Shown here in pieces: positions 1-9,651 of a stretch of DNA of 64,000 nt. How positions within the stretch are numbered: position 1 is the first letter of the stretch; each line of letters starts with the position of its first letter. The stretch is taken from the NCBI RefSeq assembly GCF_000801105.2, contig NC_079514.1, forward strand, positions 51,877,372 through 51,941,371. Reading direction: 5' to 3'. Source of the DNA: Raphanus sativus. Lineage: Eukaryota; Streptophyta; Magnoliopsida; Brassicales; Brassicaceae. The notes below the pieces were generated by a model that saw only the letters and a program-made list of their open reading frames with translations, did no database searches and had not been told where the DNA came from. The position numbers and the translations under genes are program-made.

Positions 1-2886
1 ACAAACGATGAGTAAGCGCTCACCTGAAAAAACAAAACTCTCTCTCTCATCAAAGTTCAGGCAAACAAAAAAGGTTAAACCGAAGAAAAGAAGATAATGT
101 TTTACCAAAGGTAACTGATGAGTCAGTTTGGTATGAGGACGCAGGATTCCAAGTGGATCAACCAATAGATCTGGATGCAGTGGATCAACCTTTCCCCTGA
201 CAAGAAGTGTATGAGGAGCACTGCAAAATCAAAATTTCAGAGCTTTAGCTTTTTTTTCTACACCAAAAAAAAAGAGTATTGAATTTGATATTATACCTTC
301 CGGGAAGTGTATTGAAGTCTCCACAAACAAGCATAGGAATATCAGCACTAGCAGCTATTTTCTCTAGCCCTTTTAGTAAAGTATGAACCTAAAACTCAAA
401 AAAAACATACAGTTAGGTGAATACTAATTCTGAACTTAAGATAGAGAGAGAGGATGCACATACCTGCCAGAGCTTAACGTCCTTCAGCTCTTGTTGAACA
501 TTCACATGTGTGTTTGCCTACACTCCAAACAAGTTACCTGATCTTATGAGAACAATCTTCTCAACAAGCAAATGAATGTGATGTGATGAAAGAAAGGGAA
601 ACACTTACCACACAGATAAGCTGGCGCTTCCCTGAAGGATCAGTAGGTTGATTACCAAACTTCGATTCAAGAACAACTATCAACGCAATGTTATCCTACA
701 ACATTAAAAATCACCAGAATCAGTCATTGTACAATACAAACTAACTCTCTAATAATCAGCTGTGACCAAAACTACCTTAACAAGTCGGTTTAAAGCAGAT
801 CTCTTCTGCGTATGAGGGATTATAGCCTCAGTCAAAGACTGAGCAGCCTTATTGAATTCAACCTAGATTATTAACAGTCTCTTGAATTAGTAGATGAGGA
901 TATAAATAGATAAGCATATAAGCACAACAGATACAAACATCATATTTCTTGACATGTGAAAATCTATCCCGTCTGAAAAATGTTGCACAGCCATCAATTG
1001 CACTTGTACTTCCGCTGAGAACCTAGCAACGTGCAAGTAAACGGTTAAGTGACTTTTTTCCAACGTAAAAAACACTAAAGAAAGGAGCAGGTGGACTCAT
1101 CAATGACCCAAACCTCATTAGTCTTCCTCTTGTAGAGAGCTTGATACCCATGTTTATCCAGCTCCGGTGCGAAAATCTCGTGGAAATGATCACTTTGTAC
1201 CTGCCAGATAAAGCAAGAAAAAGGAACATTTTTTCTGTTCATGACACTTCTTAAGTAGTGTCCACACAATAAAAACCAGTGTTCTAAATATCGGTCTAGG
1301 CCGCGCCTAAACAATTGTTTAGAACAATAATGTCATATAAATGTCTAAATACCGCCTAGCGATTTCTTTAACATTGATAAAATCGGTCTAGGCACCCGCA
1401 TAATCAATAATTCCATAAAACGTCTAACCACCGCCTAGCGATTTGAACATTACTGATAAAAACAATACCTCTTGTAGGCAAACTACATCAGCACGATAAC
1501 CAACAATCTCCCTCAACAGATTCTGTCTTCTGTACGGCCAAGAAAGAGCCCAAGGAGGACAATAACTGTAAAGGTCGCTACTTGCGGAAGTATCAGACAA
1601 AATATTATACGAAAGCACAGTGAACGACCCTGCAGACTGAATCCGACCATCTTGATCCATGTGACTCATCACCTCAGCTCCATTAACGGGGATAAGTCTA
1701 CGGGGACTCGGAGAAGGCGCAGGGATCACACGTGACGTCAAAATGGTACTAGGATGTCCCACAGACTGTTTAGTCTCCGCGTTAGCCACCACACACTCGA
1801 ACTTCAACACGTAGCCAATGTCGTCAGCGGTCGGGGTGTACGTTTTGCAGCCCCCGACCTCGATAAGCGTCTCTCCTCCGTTGTTCTTCTGAGCGATGCT
1901 CGAAGGATAGAACGGCGTGGGGCCGTTATTGGCGAGCGTGAGATTCGACATTGAACCGGATAAGGTGCTGGCGAGAGCACCGGAGCCTGTGCTGTTGAAA
2001 CGGGATAACTCGTCTTCCTCGTTTCCGTTCTCTGCGGCTGCTCGCTCGTGCAGAGTCTTGTGGTGCTGCCACGCGTCCGTGAAGCATTTGGGTGAACAGT
2101 GGTAGCTTTTTGCGACGAGGGCTCTACGCTTTGAGCAGAATACGCATTGCAAAGTGGCTTGTTCCGTTGGATGCACACTGCAAATGGTTACTTTCTTATC
2201 GCTCTGTACACGATACCTACAAACATTAAAAGAAAAATCAAAAGCATGAAACTTTATTACAAGAACAGAAGTAAAACCACAGTTCCTGTCTCTTTTTTCA
2301 CATTCCACAAACCAACTAGCAATTCTATTAACGACCCTAATCAGAAATCTCTGAAATTTAGACCAAAGTTTCAAACTTTGAGTAAGAATGGAACTTTAAG
2401 ACTTTAATACAAGAACATAAGTAAAACCATAGTTGCTGTCTCTTTCTTACAATCCCGAAACCAGTTAGCAATTCTATTAACGACCCAAGTCAGAAATCTC
2501 CGAACTTTAGACCAAAGTCTCAAACTTTTTGAGTAAACTCTAAACTTTAGATCAAAGTTTCATACTTTGAGTAAACCCTATAAGCAATCAGACAAAACCC
2601 ACAATCCACGACCGAGAAAGTTTTAAACTTTTTCGGTAAATCTCTGAACTTTGGATCAAACTTTTGAGTAAAACCTAATTAACCAGACAAAACCCACAAT
2701 CCACGACCGAGAAAGTTTCGAACTTTACCATCTGTATCTCAAGAAGTAGCCTTCGAGAGGAGCAGATTCAGGGACATCGTCAGTGGCGGCGGTCTTATCA
2801 GGGCGGCGAACAAGCACGTAAGGAGTCAATTCACAGCCAACGATGGGAATCTCGGAAGGGAGATGCACTCGGATCACGCTTAGCAT
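1..2886 (-). CDS. CCR4: CCR4-type poly(A) deadenylase, 3' part cut off by window edge
   Basis: Catalytic exonuclease of the CCR4-NOT complex, which shortens mRNA poly(A) tails in the cytoplasm. Ten exons are readable on the minus strand: 2729-2886, 1469-2216, 1114-1200, 939-1022, 776-862, 609-695, 464-517, 297-388, 106-220 and 1-23 (continues left), all with GT-AG junctions and one open frame of about 511 residues of an expected 600. The start at 2886 gives the family N-terminus MLSVIRVHLPSEIPIVG. Residues about 65-110 hold a Cys/His-rich zinc-finger-like segment. The endonuclease/exonuclease/phosphatase domain begins near residue 250; LQEV carries the metal-binding Glu302, NTHVN lies near 420 and CGDFN near 457-461. 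The N-terminus and synteny with the next genes fit Arabidopsis CCR4b (At3g58580); CCR4a is a close paralogue and cannot be fully excluded. No lesion is seen. Confidence 0.93.
1262..1460. repeat. Degenerate dispersed repeat in CCR4 intron 2
   Basis: Two related blocks containing CGGTCTAGGC and CCGCCTAGCGATTT lie in the intron between exons 2 and 3. A related sequence with GCCTAGACC and AGACCGATTTTATGAATG lies in KARI intron 2 near 15240-15330. The shared word pattern suggests a dispersed non-coding element; the family was not identified. Confidence 0.5.
2220..2728. repeat. Tandem duplications inside CCR4 intron 1
   Basis: Intron 1 is built of direct repeats. A unit of about 130 bp at 2253-2385 recurs at 2407-2535 with the same landmark words (CTATTAACGACCC, CAGAAATCTC, GTTTCAAACTTTGAGTAA). 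A second pair shares ACAAAACCCACAATCCACGA at about 2592 and 2684; its second copy ends at the exon 1 donor site. The function, if any, is unknown. Confidence 0.7.
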
Positions 2887-3240
2887 TGCTTTTGCGTCAC
2901 ACCTGGTGATTGTTTGAAGCAGAGAGTCGAAAGAAGAGGTTGATGATGATGTTGACGAAGAAAGGGAGATGAAATAGAGTAGAGGGTAGGCTGATCCACC
3001 ATTTACTTTCACCCTAAAAACCCGTCACGACCAAACTCTTCGAAACCCTAGATACAGATTTTTTTTTTGTCTCCTCTTACAACTTTTAGTAACCCAACTT
3101 GGATCTCTGAGGGAAAAAGAATCTGGGATAGAGCAAAGCTTTAATTGTAGAATTGAGATGTGGATGGGTCTTTGAGAAATGTTCGAGGATCGATTCTTAC
3201 GCTGATAATGATACAAAAAAATCAACGAAGGAGTTTGTTT
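2887..3240 (-). promoter_or_regulatory. 5' leader and promoter of the CCR4 gene
   Basis: The stretch upstream of the CCR4 start contains a telo-box-like AAACCCTA at about 3044-3051 and a poly(T) run on the plus strand near 3060. Telo-boxes are common just upstream of plant housekeeping genes. An in-frame ORF extends past the chosen ATG toward 3012, but the family N-terminus starts at 2886, so this part is read as untranslated leader. The transcription start is not determined. Confidence 0.5.
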
Positions 3241-3998
3241 TTATTTTTGTCAAGAGTGGGATCAATCGTGAAGCTATAAACTATTAGCTTTAGCCTTCAG
3301 ACCAAACAAAAACAATCATTTAATTGATTTAGTTACTACAAAAGTTTAGAAATTTCAAAACAATTTGTTTTCGGGCTAAAAGATTGAAAGCAAACAGTTT
3401 CTTATTTTTTTCTTAAGGAAAATAAATTAATTTAAGGAAAAATAATCTACAGCTAAATCATTAAAAACTAAGATCAGCTCTAATGATAAGTTTTCTTTTT
3501 TTAACCAAAATTTGATTTTCTTTAAAAAAAAGGAAAACCAATATTTGTCGCTGAATTTCTTCATTTTTTCTTAATAAGAAAATAATATTATATTATATCA
3601 CTATTTATGATTAATTATTACTAATAATTAATAATTTTTTCAAATTTACTAATTTTATTCAACTATTTTATTTTAACAAATCTGACACAACTACTAGTCA
3701 TTATAAGTTAAACATTAATAAATAATACAACAATTATACTTTAGCATAATATATAAACCAAAATATAATATTTTATAAAAAATAATATATCTTTTAACTG
3801 ATTAACCAAAGTATTCCGAAACGAAAAAATGAGTTTATTTTATTCAAATTCTTCTAAATTAAATATATAATTATCTGAAATTAGTATTTCCATGTTCTTT
3901 GTTATTAATATCTAACTAAACAAAATAATAATATAATTTTTGAAATTAATTGGATGATATTAAGACTTATAATTTATTTAATTACAAAATAAAAAATT
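3241..3998. other. AT-rich intergenic DNA, no gene seen
   Basis: Strongly AT-rich sequence without a credible ORF. It separates the CCR4 promoter from the LINE remnant. Nothing beyond short homopolymer runs is recognisable. Confidence 0.7.
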
Positions 3999-4002
3999 AT
4001 AT

Positions 4003-5008
4003 TTTTTTGATGAAATTTCAAATTTATTGATCATGCAAAAAAAGTTATTTACATACTCCTATAGTTTGTAAAAAGAATAGCTGTAAAGATGAGATCTAAA
4101 GACTAAAGCGTGATTTCAAACCATCTGCTAAGTAATCCCTCCAGCTTGTGACTTGGCTTGTACCTGAGTGATACAATTCTATTCCTCACTGCCTTGTCTA
4201 TGAGTCTGCGAAGTTGATCAGTAGATCTCCTAGTTTGTTGATGACGCCTTTCATTTCTCTCCCTCCATATGTGGTACACTGTCGTTTGGAACAGCATTTT
4301 TGCAAGAATGGTGTCAAGGCTCTTACCCTCCAGTCGCTGCAGCCTGTTTACAGTCCATTGCCAATCCGGATTGATATTCCTTCCCACAAACTTTCGTGCC
4401 AAAGGTTCCCATATCGTGTAGGAGTATGAACAAGCGAAGAATAGATGCTCTCTTGTTTCATCCCTCTCCCCACAAAGCTCACAGCCCTGAACAATTCCCC
4501 AATCTCTCATCCTATCTCCAGTAGACAGCCTGTTCTTGATGGCTAGCCAGGTTATAAAACAAAACCGTGGAACCCCTTGTGTAAACCAGACCACTCTGCT
4601 CTATTCCACTTTACTTTTCTTGACTCTAATCTGGTCCCAAGTCCTCGCAGCTGAAAAGATAGGTTTGTAATCATCATCTCCATGCTTCCACATTATAACA
4701 TCTCGTCCTTTTTCAGGAGCTGGAGGCTCAATAGCGGAGATACAATCATAAAGATCGTGAAACCGACGACTTCTCCTCCCTCTGATATTCCACTCACGTC
4801 CTTGCACTGCTTCACAGACCTTGGCTTGTCGCCTAACACCCAGATAAGTAGTCCATGCCGCGCCTGTGATATTTATAAGTTTCCCTTTACCCAGCCAATC
4901 ATCAAACCAGAAATGACATGTCTTCCCATCTTTAACGTCAAACCGCAGAAACTGATATGCCAAATCCCTCAGTTTTAAAAGCTTTCTCCATATCCAAGAT
5001 CCCTGCAA
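4003..5008 (-). mobile_element. 5'-truncated LINE: reverse-transcriptase tail with zinc-binding domain
   Basis: Minus-strand remnant of a plant non-LTR retrotransposon. Open frames at 4601-5053 and 4103-4594 are in the same frame and are separated only by a TAG at 4601-4603, where the family normally has Trp (VEW). The first part carries the SWIWRKLLKLRD and WFDDWLG motifs of the segment after the reverse transcriptase. The second carries the zf-RVT pattern CELCGERDETREHLFFAC, then HIWRERNERRH. The plus-strand run TTTTTTTGATGAAA near 4002-4014 looks like the inverted poly(A) tail. The endonuclease and reverse-transcriptase core are missing, so the copy is dead. Upstream homology stops near 5008; target duplications were not found. 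Confidence 0.85.
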
Positions 5009-6400
5009 ATGAAAACTATATTTAAAGCTTATGTAAATGAAAACTTTATTCAAAATGTGAAGAATTAAGCAGTATTTATTTGAAAAGAGTGGTTAGTTCT
5101 TAAAATAAATACTCTTAAATTCTTCAAACTTTTTGAAAAATGAAGGAAAAAATATAAGTATCATTAGAGTAAAATAGAGCAAAAAAATAGAAAATGAAAC
5201 GCTATTAAAATAATTTTTGAATTAAATATTTAATGATTTATCTAATACTACAAAATGCAATTAAAACATTAATTAAGTCGGTGGACTAGTGCTAAAATGA
5301 CATCTTCTAAAAAATGCATTATTTTAGATAATCTCCAACTTATATTTACATTTTTCTCAAATATTAAAAATAATATAAAGATAATTTTTGTTCAGAAGCT
5401 TATTTTTATATTGGAAAGATGTCATTTTTGAAGAAAAATATGAATGAATGTTATTTAGACATTGACTGAAAATTATCTTAGATGTCAAAAAAGTTAATTA
5501 CTTCTTCATTTTTGTCATATATCATAGTTTAGTTATATTGTTGTCAAAAAGGTATTACTTCAAAACTAATGACAAAAAAAACACACACACACATATATAA
5601 TAGATTTATTATTACCAAGTAAGTCTTACATAAAAATCTTATAATTTTGTTTCATCCATTTTGTAAGAGTAACAATACTTTATATCAATGAATGAGATTT
5701 AAGAGTGAAATGAATGTTAACCAAACTTCCTGCATTGCTTTTAGATTTAAGAGAAGACCAAACTATTGAGCAGTTCAAATTGTGTATCAAATTTTTAACT
5801 AACATTAGAAACACAAAAAAATGAGCATCAAACGTTTCTTACTTTTAACTAAGGTAAAATGCAATAATCAAATACTTTCAGAAAGCAAGCTACGCAATTG
5901 GTTGCCAAATAGTTTGAATACCACTGATTTGGTGTCTTTCAATTGTTTTTTTTTTTTTGATATTCGAATCTAACTAAAATCACAGTTGAAAAATATCAAA
6001 AGATTGATTCAAAACATTACAAGACTGCTATATAATGTTTGTGGTTCAAATATTTATAAATGATAAATGATAAACATGTACCTTAAAATTTTTTTTAATC
6101 TATTAGGAGGTTTGGTGACAAACATGAATCTTATAGTCTTCTTTATCTAGTAAGAGGTTTGACAAGCCTCTGATCAACATCGCTTCTTGAATCTATCATA
6201 TTTGGTTTCTTCTTTGGCAAACTTTCTTCGATTGGCTACTTTTTCTATCATGCAAATTTGTTTATAAATTTGGAATTGTTTGATATTTTGGAGATATGAT
6301 ATGTTATAGCTTATGCTATTATATTGTAGATCTCATATCAAACAATATAATAGTTGAGAAAGTTATAGATATGTTATTATAAGACTTATAAGTAGTATTG
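5009..6400. other. AT-rich intergenic DNA, no gene seen
   Basis: No coding potential is recognised. It has a short CA/TA microsatellite near 5580-5600 and a poly(T) run near 5950. It lies between two LINE-like pieces of the same orientation, so it may be insertion-scrambled DNA rather than old promoter sequence. Confidence 0.6.
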
Positions 6401-6411
6401 AGATTGATATG

Positions 6412-6860
6412 TTATACGGACCACAATGGTTGAAAATCTGCAAGCAGTGCCTCAGGCAAATCAACGGAAGCGACTCCTCCTTGTAGATCTGCCACAGGAG
6501 AATAACAAACAACATTTAGGGACTGGTTTGAAAGGTCGTTTGAGTCTGGGGCGGCAGCTTGGGAGTAGGATTTGACAGGGGATTTAGGGGATTGAGGGAG
6601 GACTGGGTCACTGGGCGGAGGCGAGGAGCCCATAACTCCGATCACCGGAGCCGTGTGGCGCACACAACAAGAAGACGTTGTTTAGTATTTTAGATGATGG
6701 TATTAGTAGTCTTAGGCCATATAGGCTGGATTACTGGTACTAGTTGTTAGTTGTAGAGTCTAGAGTCTAGGATAGTGTTGTGTGTGTTGCCGACAGTATG
6801 TGCGTAACCCGCCCATACTAGGCTTGTTTAGGGGGCTAGGGTTTTCGCACTTTTTCTCTC
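6412..6860 (-). mobile_element. Possible LINE 5' end (ORF1 start and leader)
   Basis: Minus-strand ORF 6412-6663 encodes 83 residues rich in Pro and Ser (GSSPPPSDPVLPQSPKSPVK, then SYSQAAAP). That composition resembles the N-terminus of plant LINE ORF1 proteins. The G+C-richer stretch to about 6860, with CTAGGGTTTTCGC, would be the element's leader. It has the same orientation as the LINE tail at 4003-5008, so both could derive from one element with its middle lost; this is inference. A fragment of a host gene is the alternative. Confidence 0.4.
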
Positions 6861-6939
6861 ACTTTTTCTCTCCAACCAGTTTTGTTTCTCATGACCTCTC
6901 AACTGATTCTTTTAAGTTACAAATGATCTTTGATCTCAT

Positions 6940-7333
6940 TTTTTAATGATACATGATCTGTTCGATTTAGATGATGTTCCAGACCATATGGAAGAAGGAA
7001 AGTCAACTTTGGATATGTATTTAGAGGATCCAAAGTTAGATATGAGGAGTAATCCTAATTTGAATGTTCTTCAGTATTGGAAAGAAAACAAATATCGTTT
7101 TGGCGCTCTGATACATGGCAATGGACGTGCTTAGCATTCCTATAACTATTGTGGCTTCTGAGTCTTTATTTAGTATTGGTTCTCAGGTTATAAGCAAGTA
7201 TCGAAGTAGATTGTTGCCTAGTAATGTTCAGGCTCTGTTGTGTACACGTTCTTGGATATATGGTTACCTACTTGATGATGAAGGTAACACTTCTCTCCAC
7301 TTGATGATGATTAGCATGATTTGTTTACTGTGA
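6940..7333 (+). pseudogene. hAT transposase C-terminal dimerisation fragment, frameshifted
   Basis: Two overlapping plus-strand frames (6946-7134 and 7115-7333) together read like the hAT dimerisation domain. The first has STLDMYLEDPKLDM and LNVLQYWKENKYRFGAL. The second has [20 protein letters not shown] and [20 protein letters not shown]. The frame changes at about 7110-7120, just after the RFGAL residues, by a small indel. BED finger and catalytic core are absent, and no terminal inverted repeats were found around it. This is a dead remnant, distinct from the minus-strand hAT copy at 27-29 kb. Confidence 0.8.
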
Positions 7334-7733
7334 ACTGAGATGAATCTAGCAGTACAATTGTATTGCATATAATGGCGAAGGTGAGATGGTTATTATTCGA
7401 TCAAGTCCACATGAAGTAGAAGACTCTGGAAGCAGCCAAAGAACTGATAACCTTGGTAACCTTACATATTCTTCATATATGTCACTACATTTTGTATTAT
7501 ATGCTTTAAACATAACTTCAGATTCTTCATATATGTCACTTGTGTGCATTTTGTCATGAGCATTGTTGTTTCATCTCATTGTTAATTGAGCGCATTTAGT
7601 GTTTGCTTTGCATATTATTATACATTCATACTCACAAAAGCGTATCAGTTGGAAAGCGTATCTTAGTTCAGATGACTTTTCTTCTTTAGTGACTTTGTTT
7701 GGATGAGATTTTTGAAACTGAGTTGTTATGCAG

Positions 7734-7802
7734 GTGTTGGGAGAGGCCTACCAAGTGCTGAGTGATCCAGGACAACGCCATGCCTATGAAACTTGTGGAT
7801 CT
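7734..7802 (+). pseudogene. Isolated DnaJ (J-domain) exon fragment
   Basis: After an acceptor-like TTATGCAG the plus strand reads VLGEAYQVLSDPGQRHAYET. This matches helices II-IV of the J-domain of a plant DnaJ co-chaperone family (typical form VLGEAYQVLSDP.QR.AYD). The HPD-bearing part and all downstream exons are missing. About 120 bp before it look like intron. The piece sits 400 bp from a hAT remnant, so it may be a captured or retained gene fragment. It is not functional. Confidence 0.7.
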
Positions 7803-8934
7803 TTGACAAGTTTTATGAAGATGAGTCTTTTATAAATCTATGTTTTAGGTTTTAATTTCATGAAACGGCTGAGAATATGAAAATTTTATTGTGAAACATG
7901 CCTTTTATATATGATTTTTAATTTATAAATTTTAGAGAATAAAAAAAATTACTCAAGGAGATATTGGTTAATATTGTTATTTGTTACTATATAATAATGA
8001 GTCGACTCATTAAAACCACTAACTCATTAATTTAAATGAGTTAGAGACCAAACCAAACCATTAGGTAAATGGTTTTGGTTGAACCATAACCAATAGAAAA
8101 CTGGATTTATGTGGATATGGTTTGGTTTGGGTTGGTTTATCCATTTTGACATGTATACATGTATATATATTTAAAGTTGATTGTTTATACATTAGAGGGA
8201 TGATTAGTGTATTGTGGCTATAAAAATTTAGCTGTAAAATTTATGTTGTAGGTGAGTGAGTATGTTGTAGTTATAACTTTATTGTTGTAAATTTTATTGC
8301 CGAGATTTTTTGTTGTAGTTAAATTGGATGTATCTGTAAATTTTTGATATAAATATTTTAATATAAAATATGTAACATATGTATATAATATAAATTTTTG
8401 TTTGAAATAAGTTATAGTAATAAATAAATCATACATTATCAAAAATTACTATTAGTTAATGTAATCAATAAATAATAATTATTATAGAATTCAGTAATTT
8501 TAAAAATATTTAAAGTGAAATAAAATTATAGTAAGAACTAATATATAAATAGTAGTAAATTTTATCTATGATTATTTAATTTATTTGAAATTATAAATAG
8601 TTTTCCATTATATAGATTCTACAACTTCAATAATCAAGAGGTAGATTTTTGTTTAAAATACATATAAAGTAAAATTCTTTAACATTTTTTTGCTGTAATT
8701 TAAAAATGAAGCTAAATCATGATCGGTACAAATCAATATAAAATTTAATGTAAGTTTTAACTTTTAAAAATAAAAGTACACCATGATTTGGCAAAGTGTT
8801 TATTGATTTAAAAATAAATTAAAAAGTGATATAATACCCAGCCAATCATCCAGTAGTTTCTAAATGTTTGGGGATGAAGATTTAGAGTTTGAAGATTAAG
8901 ATTTATGGTATAGAATTTAAGATTCAGTATACAA
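7803..8934. other. AT-rich intergenic DNA with repeat-like TGGTTTGGTT segment
   Basis: No gene is seen. Around 8040-8150 sequences such as ACCAAACCAAACC and GGTTTGGTTTGGGTTGG face each other as an imperfect inverted arrangement, typical of small non-autonomous elements, but no clean ends or target duplications were found. The rest is low-complexity AT DNA. Confidence 0.5.
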
Positions 8935-8943
8935 AATTGGAAA

Positions 8944-9412
8944 GAAGAATTTTCAAAAATACCACTTTCAAGGTACCATTATTCATATTTACCACCACTA
9001 AAAACACATTTTCAAAAATATCTTATTTATTAAAATGGTAAAGACTCTTATATCTTTGTTTTTATATGCTTTTCAAAATTCTAATCCCAAATTTTAAATC
9101 CTAAACCTCCAATTCTAAACTATAAATCCAAAATTTTCAACTCTAAACCCTAAACCCTAAACTATATACCCTAAATTCAATATCCTAAACCCTAAACCCT
9201 AAAGTCTAAACTATAAACCCTAAATCCTCAAATCTAAACCCTAAATCTTCAACTCTAAACCCTAACCTATATACCTTAAACCCTAAAACATCAAATCTAA
9301 ACCCTAAATCTTAAACCTTTAAATCTAAACCCTTCGTTAAAAGTAGTGGTAAAAGTGATTAGTGTAAACATGAAAAGTGGTACTATGAAAATGGTATTTT
9401 TGACAATTTCTC
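8944..9412. mobile_element. Mutator-like MITE with 9-bp target duplication
   Basis: A 469-bp non-coding element flanked by the perfect 9-bp direct repeat AATTGGAAA (8935-8943 and 9413-9421). Its ends are imperfect inverted repeats of about 35 bp: the left starts GAAGAATTTTCAAAAATACC, and the reverse complement of the right starts GAGAAATTGTCAAAAATACC. A 9-bp duplication with long inverted ends is typical of Mutator superfamily insertions. The interior (9110-9330) is a degenerate array of CCCTAAA-like words. Confidence 0.85.
9110..9335 (+). repeat. Degenerate telomere-like CCCTAAA array
   Basis: Many variants of AACCCTAAA / AAATCCTAAA / ATATACCCTAAA repeat through the interior of the MITE. 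The array is imperfect and confined between the element's inverted ends, so it is read as part of the element and not as an interstitial telomere. Confidence 0.75.
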
Positions 9413-9421
9413 AATTGGAAA

Positions 9422-9651
9422 TAACAATATTTTGAATAAATATTAAATATATTATTTATTAAGTGTATTTTTTTTTTCTACTCTTACATGAAACTCTCTA
9501 GCGGAACTATAAAAATGGGCCAAGTCTTCTTGCTCACGGTTCGTCGTCTCTACTCATCGTGGCAACTTCAAATCCGACTTTTCGCGACTAAGCCGTTGTA
9601 TTTATATGCACTATACCTGAAAAGTTCTCTTCTTTCAGTTTCCTCCTACAT
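9422..9651 (+). promoter_or_regulatory. Promoter and leader of the PPR gene
   Basis: The 230 bp between the MITE and the PPR start contain a TGGGCC word at about 9515, the site-II-type motif common in plant promoters for organelle and translation genes, and AT-rich DNA upstream. An out-of-frame ATG at 9606 lies in the leader. Confidence 0.4.

Noticed and set aside
1754..2178. Long ORFs on both strands overlapping CCR4 exon 2
   Set aside because: Shadows of the G+C-rich coding exon; only one frame gives CCR4 sequence and proper splice junctions.
8218..8442. 74-codon minus-strand ORF
   Set aside because: Extremely AT-rich, low-complexity composition, no similarity, and an alternative start codon.
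9110..9335. True interstitial telomere
   Set aside because: The CCCTAAA words are degenerate and lie wholly within the inverted ends of a MITE with a 9-bp target duplication.
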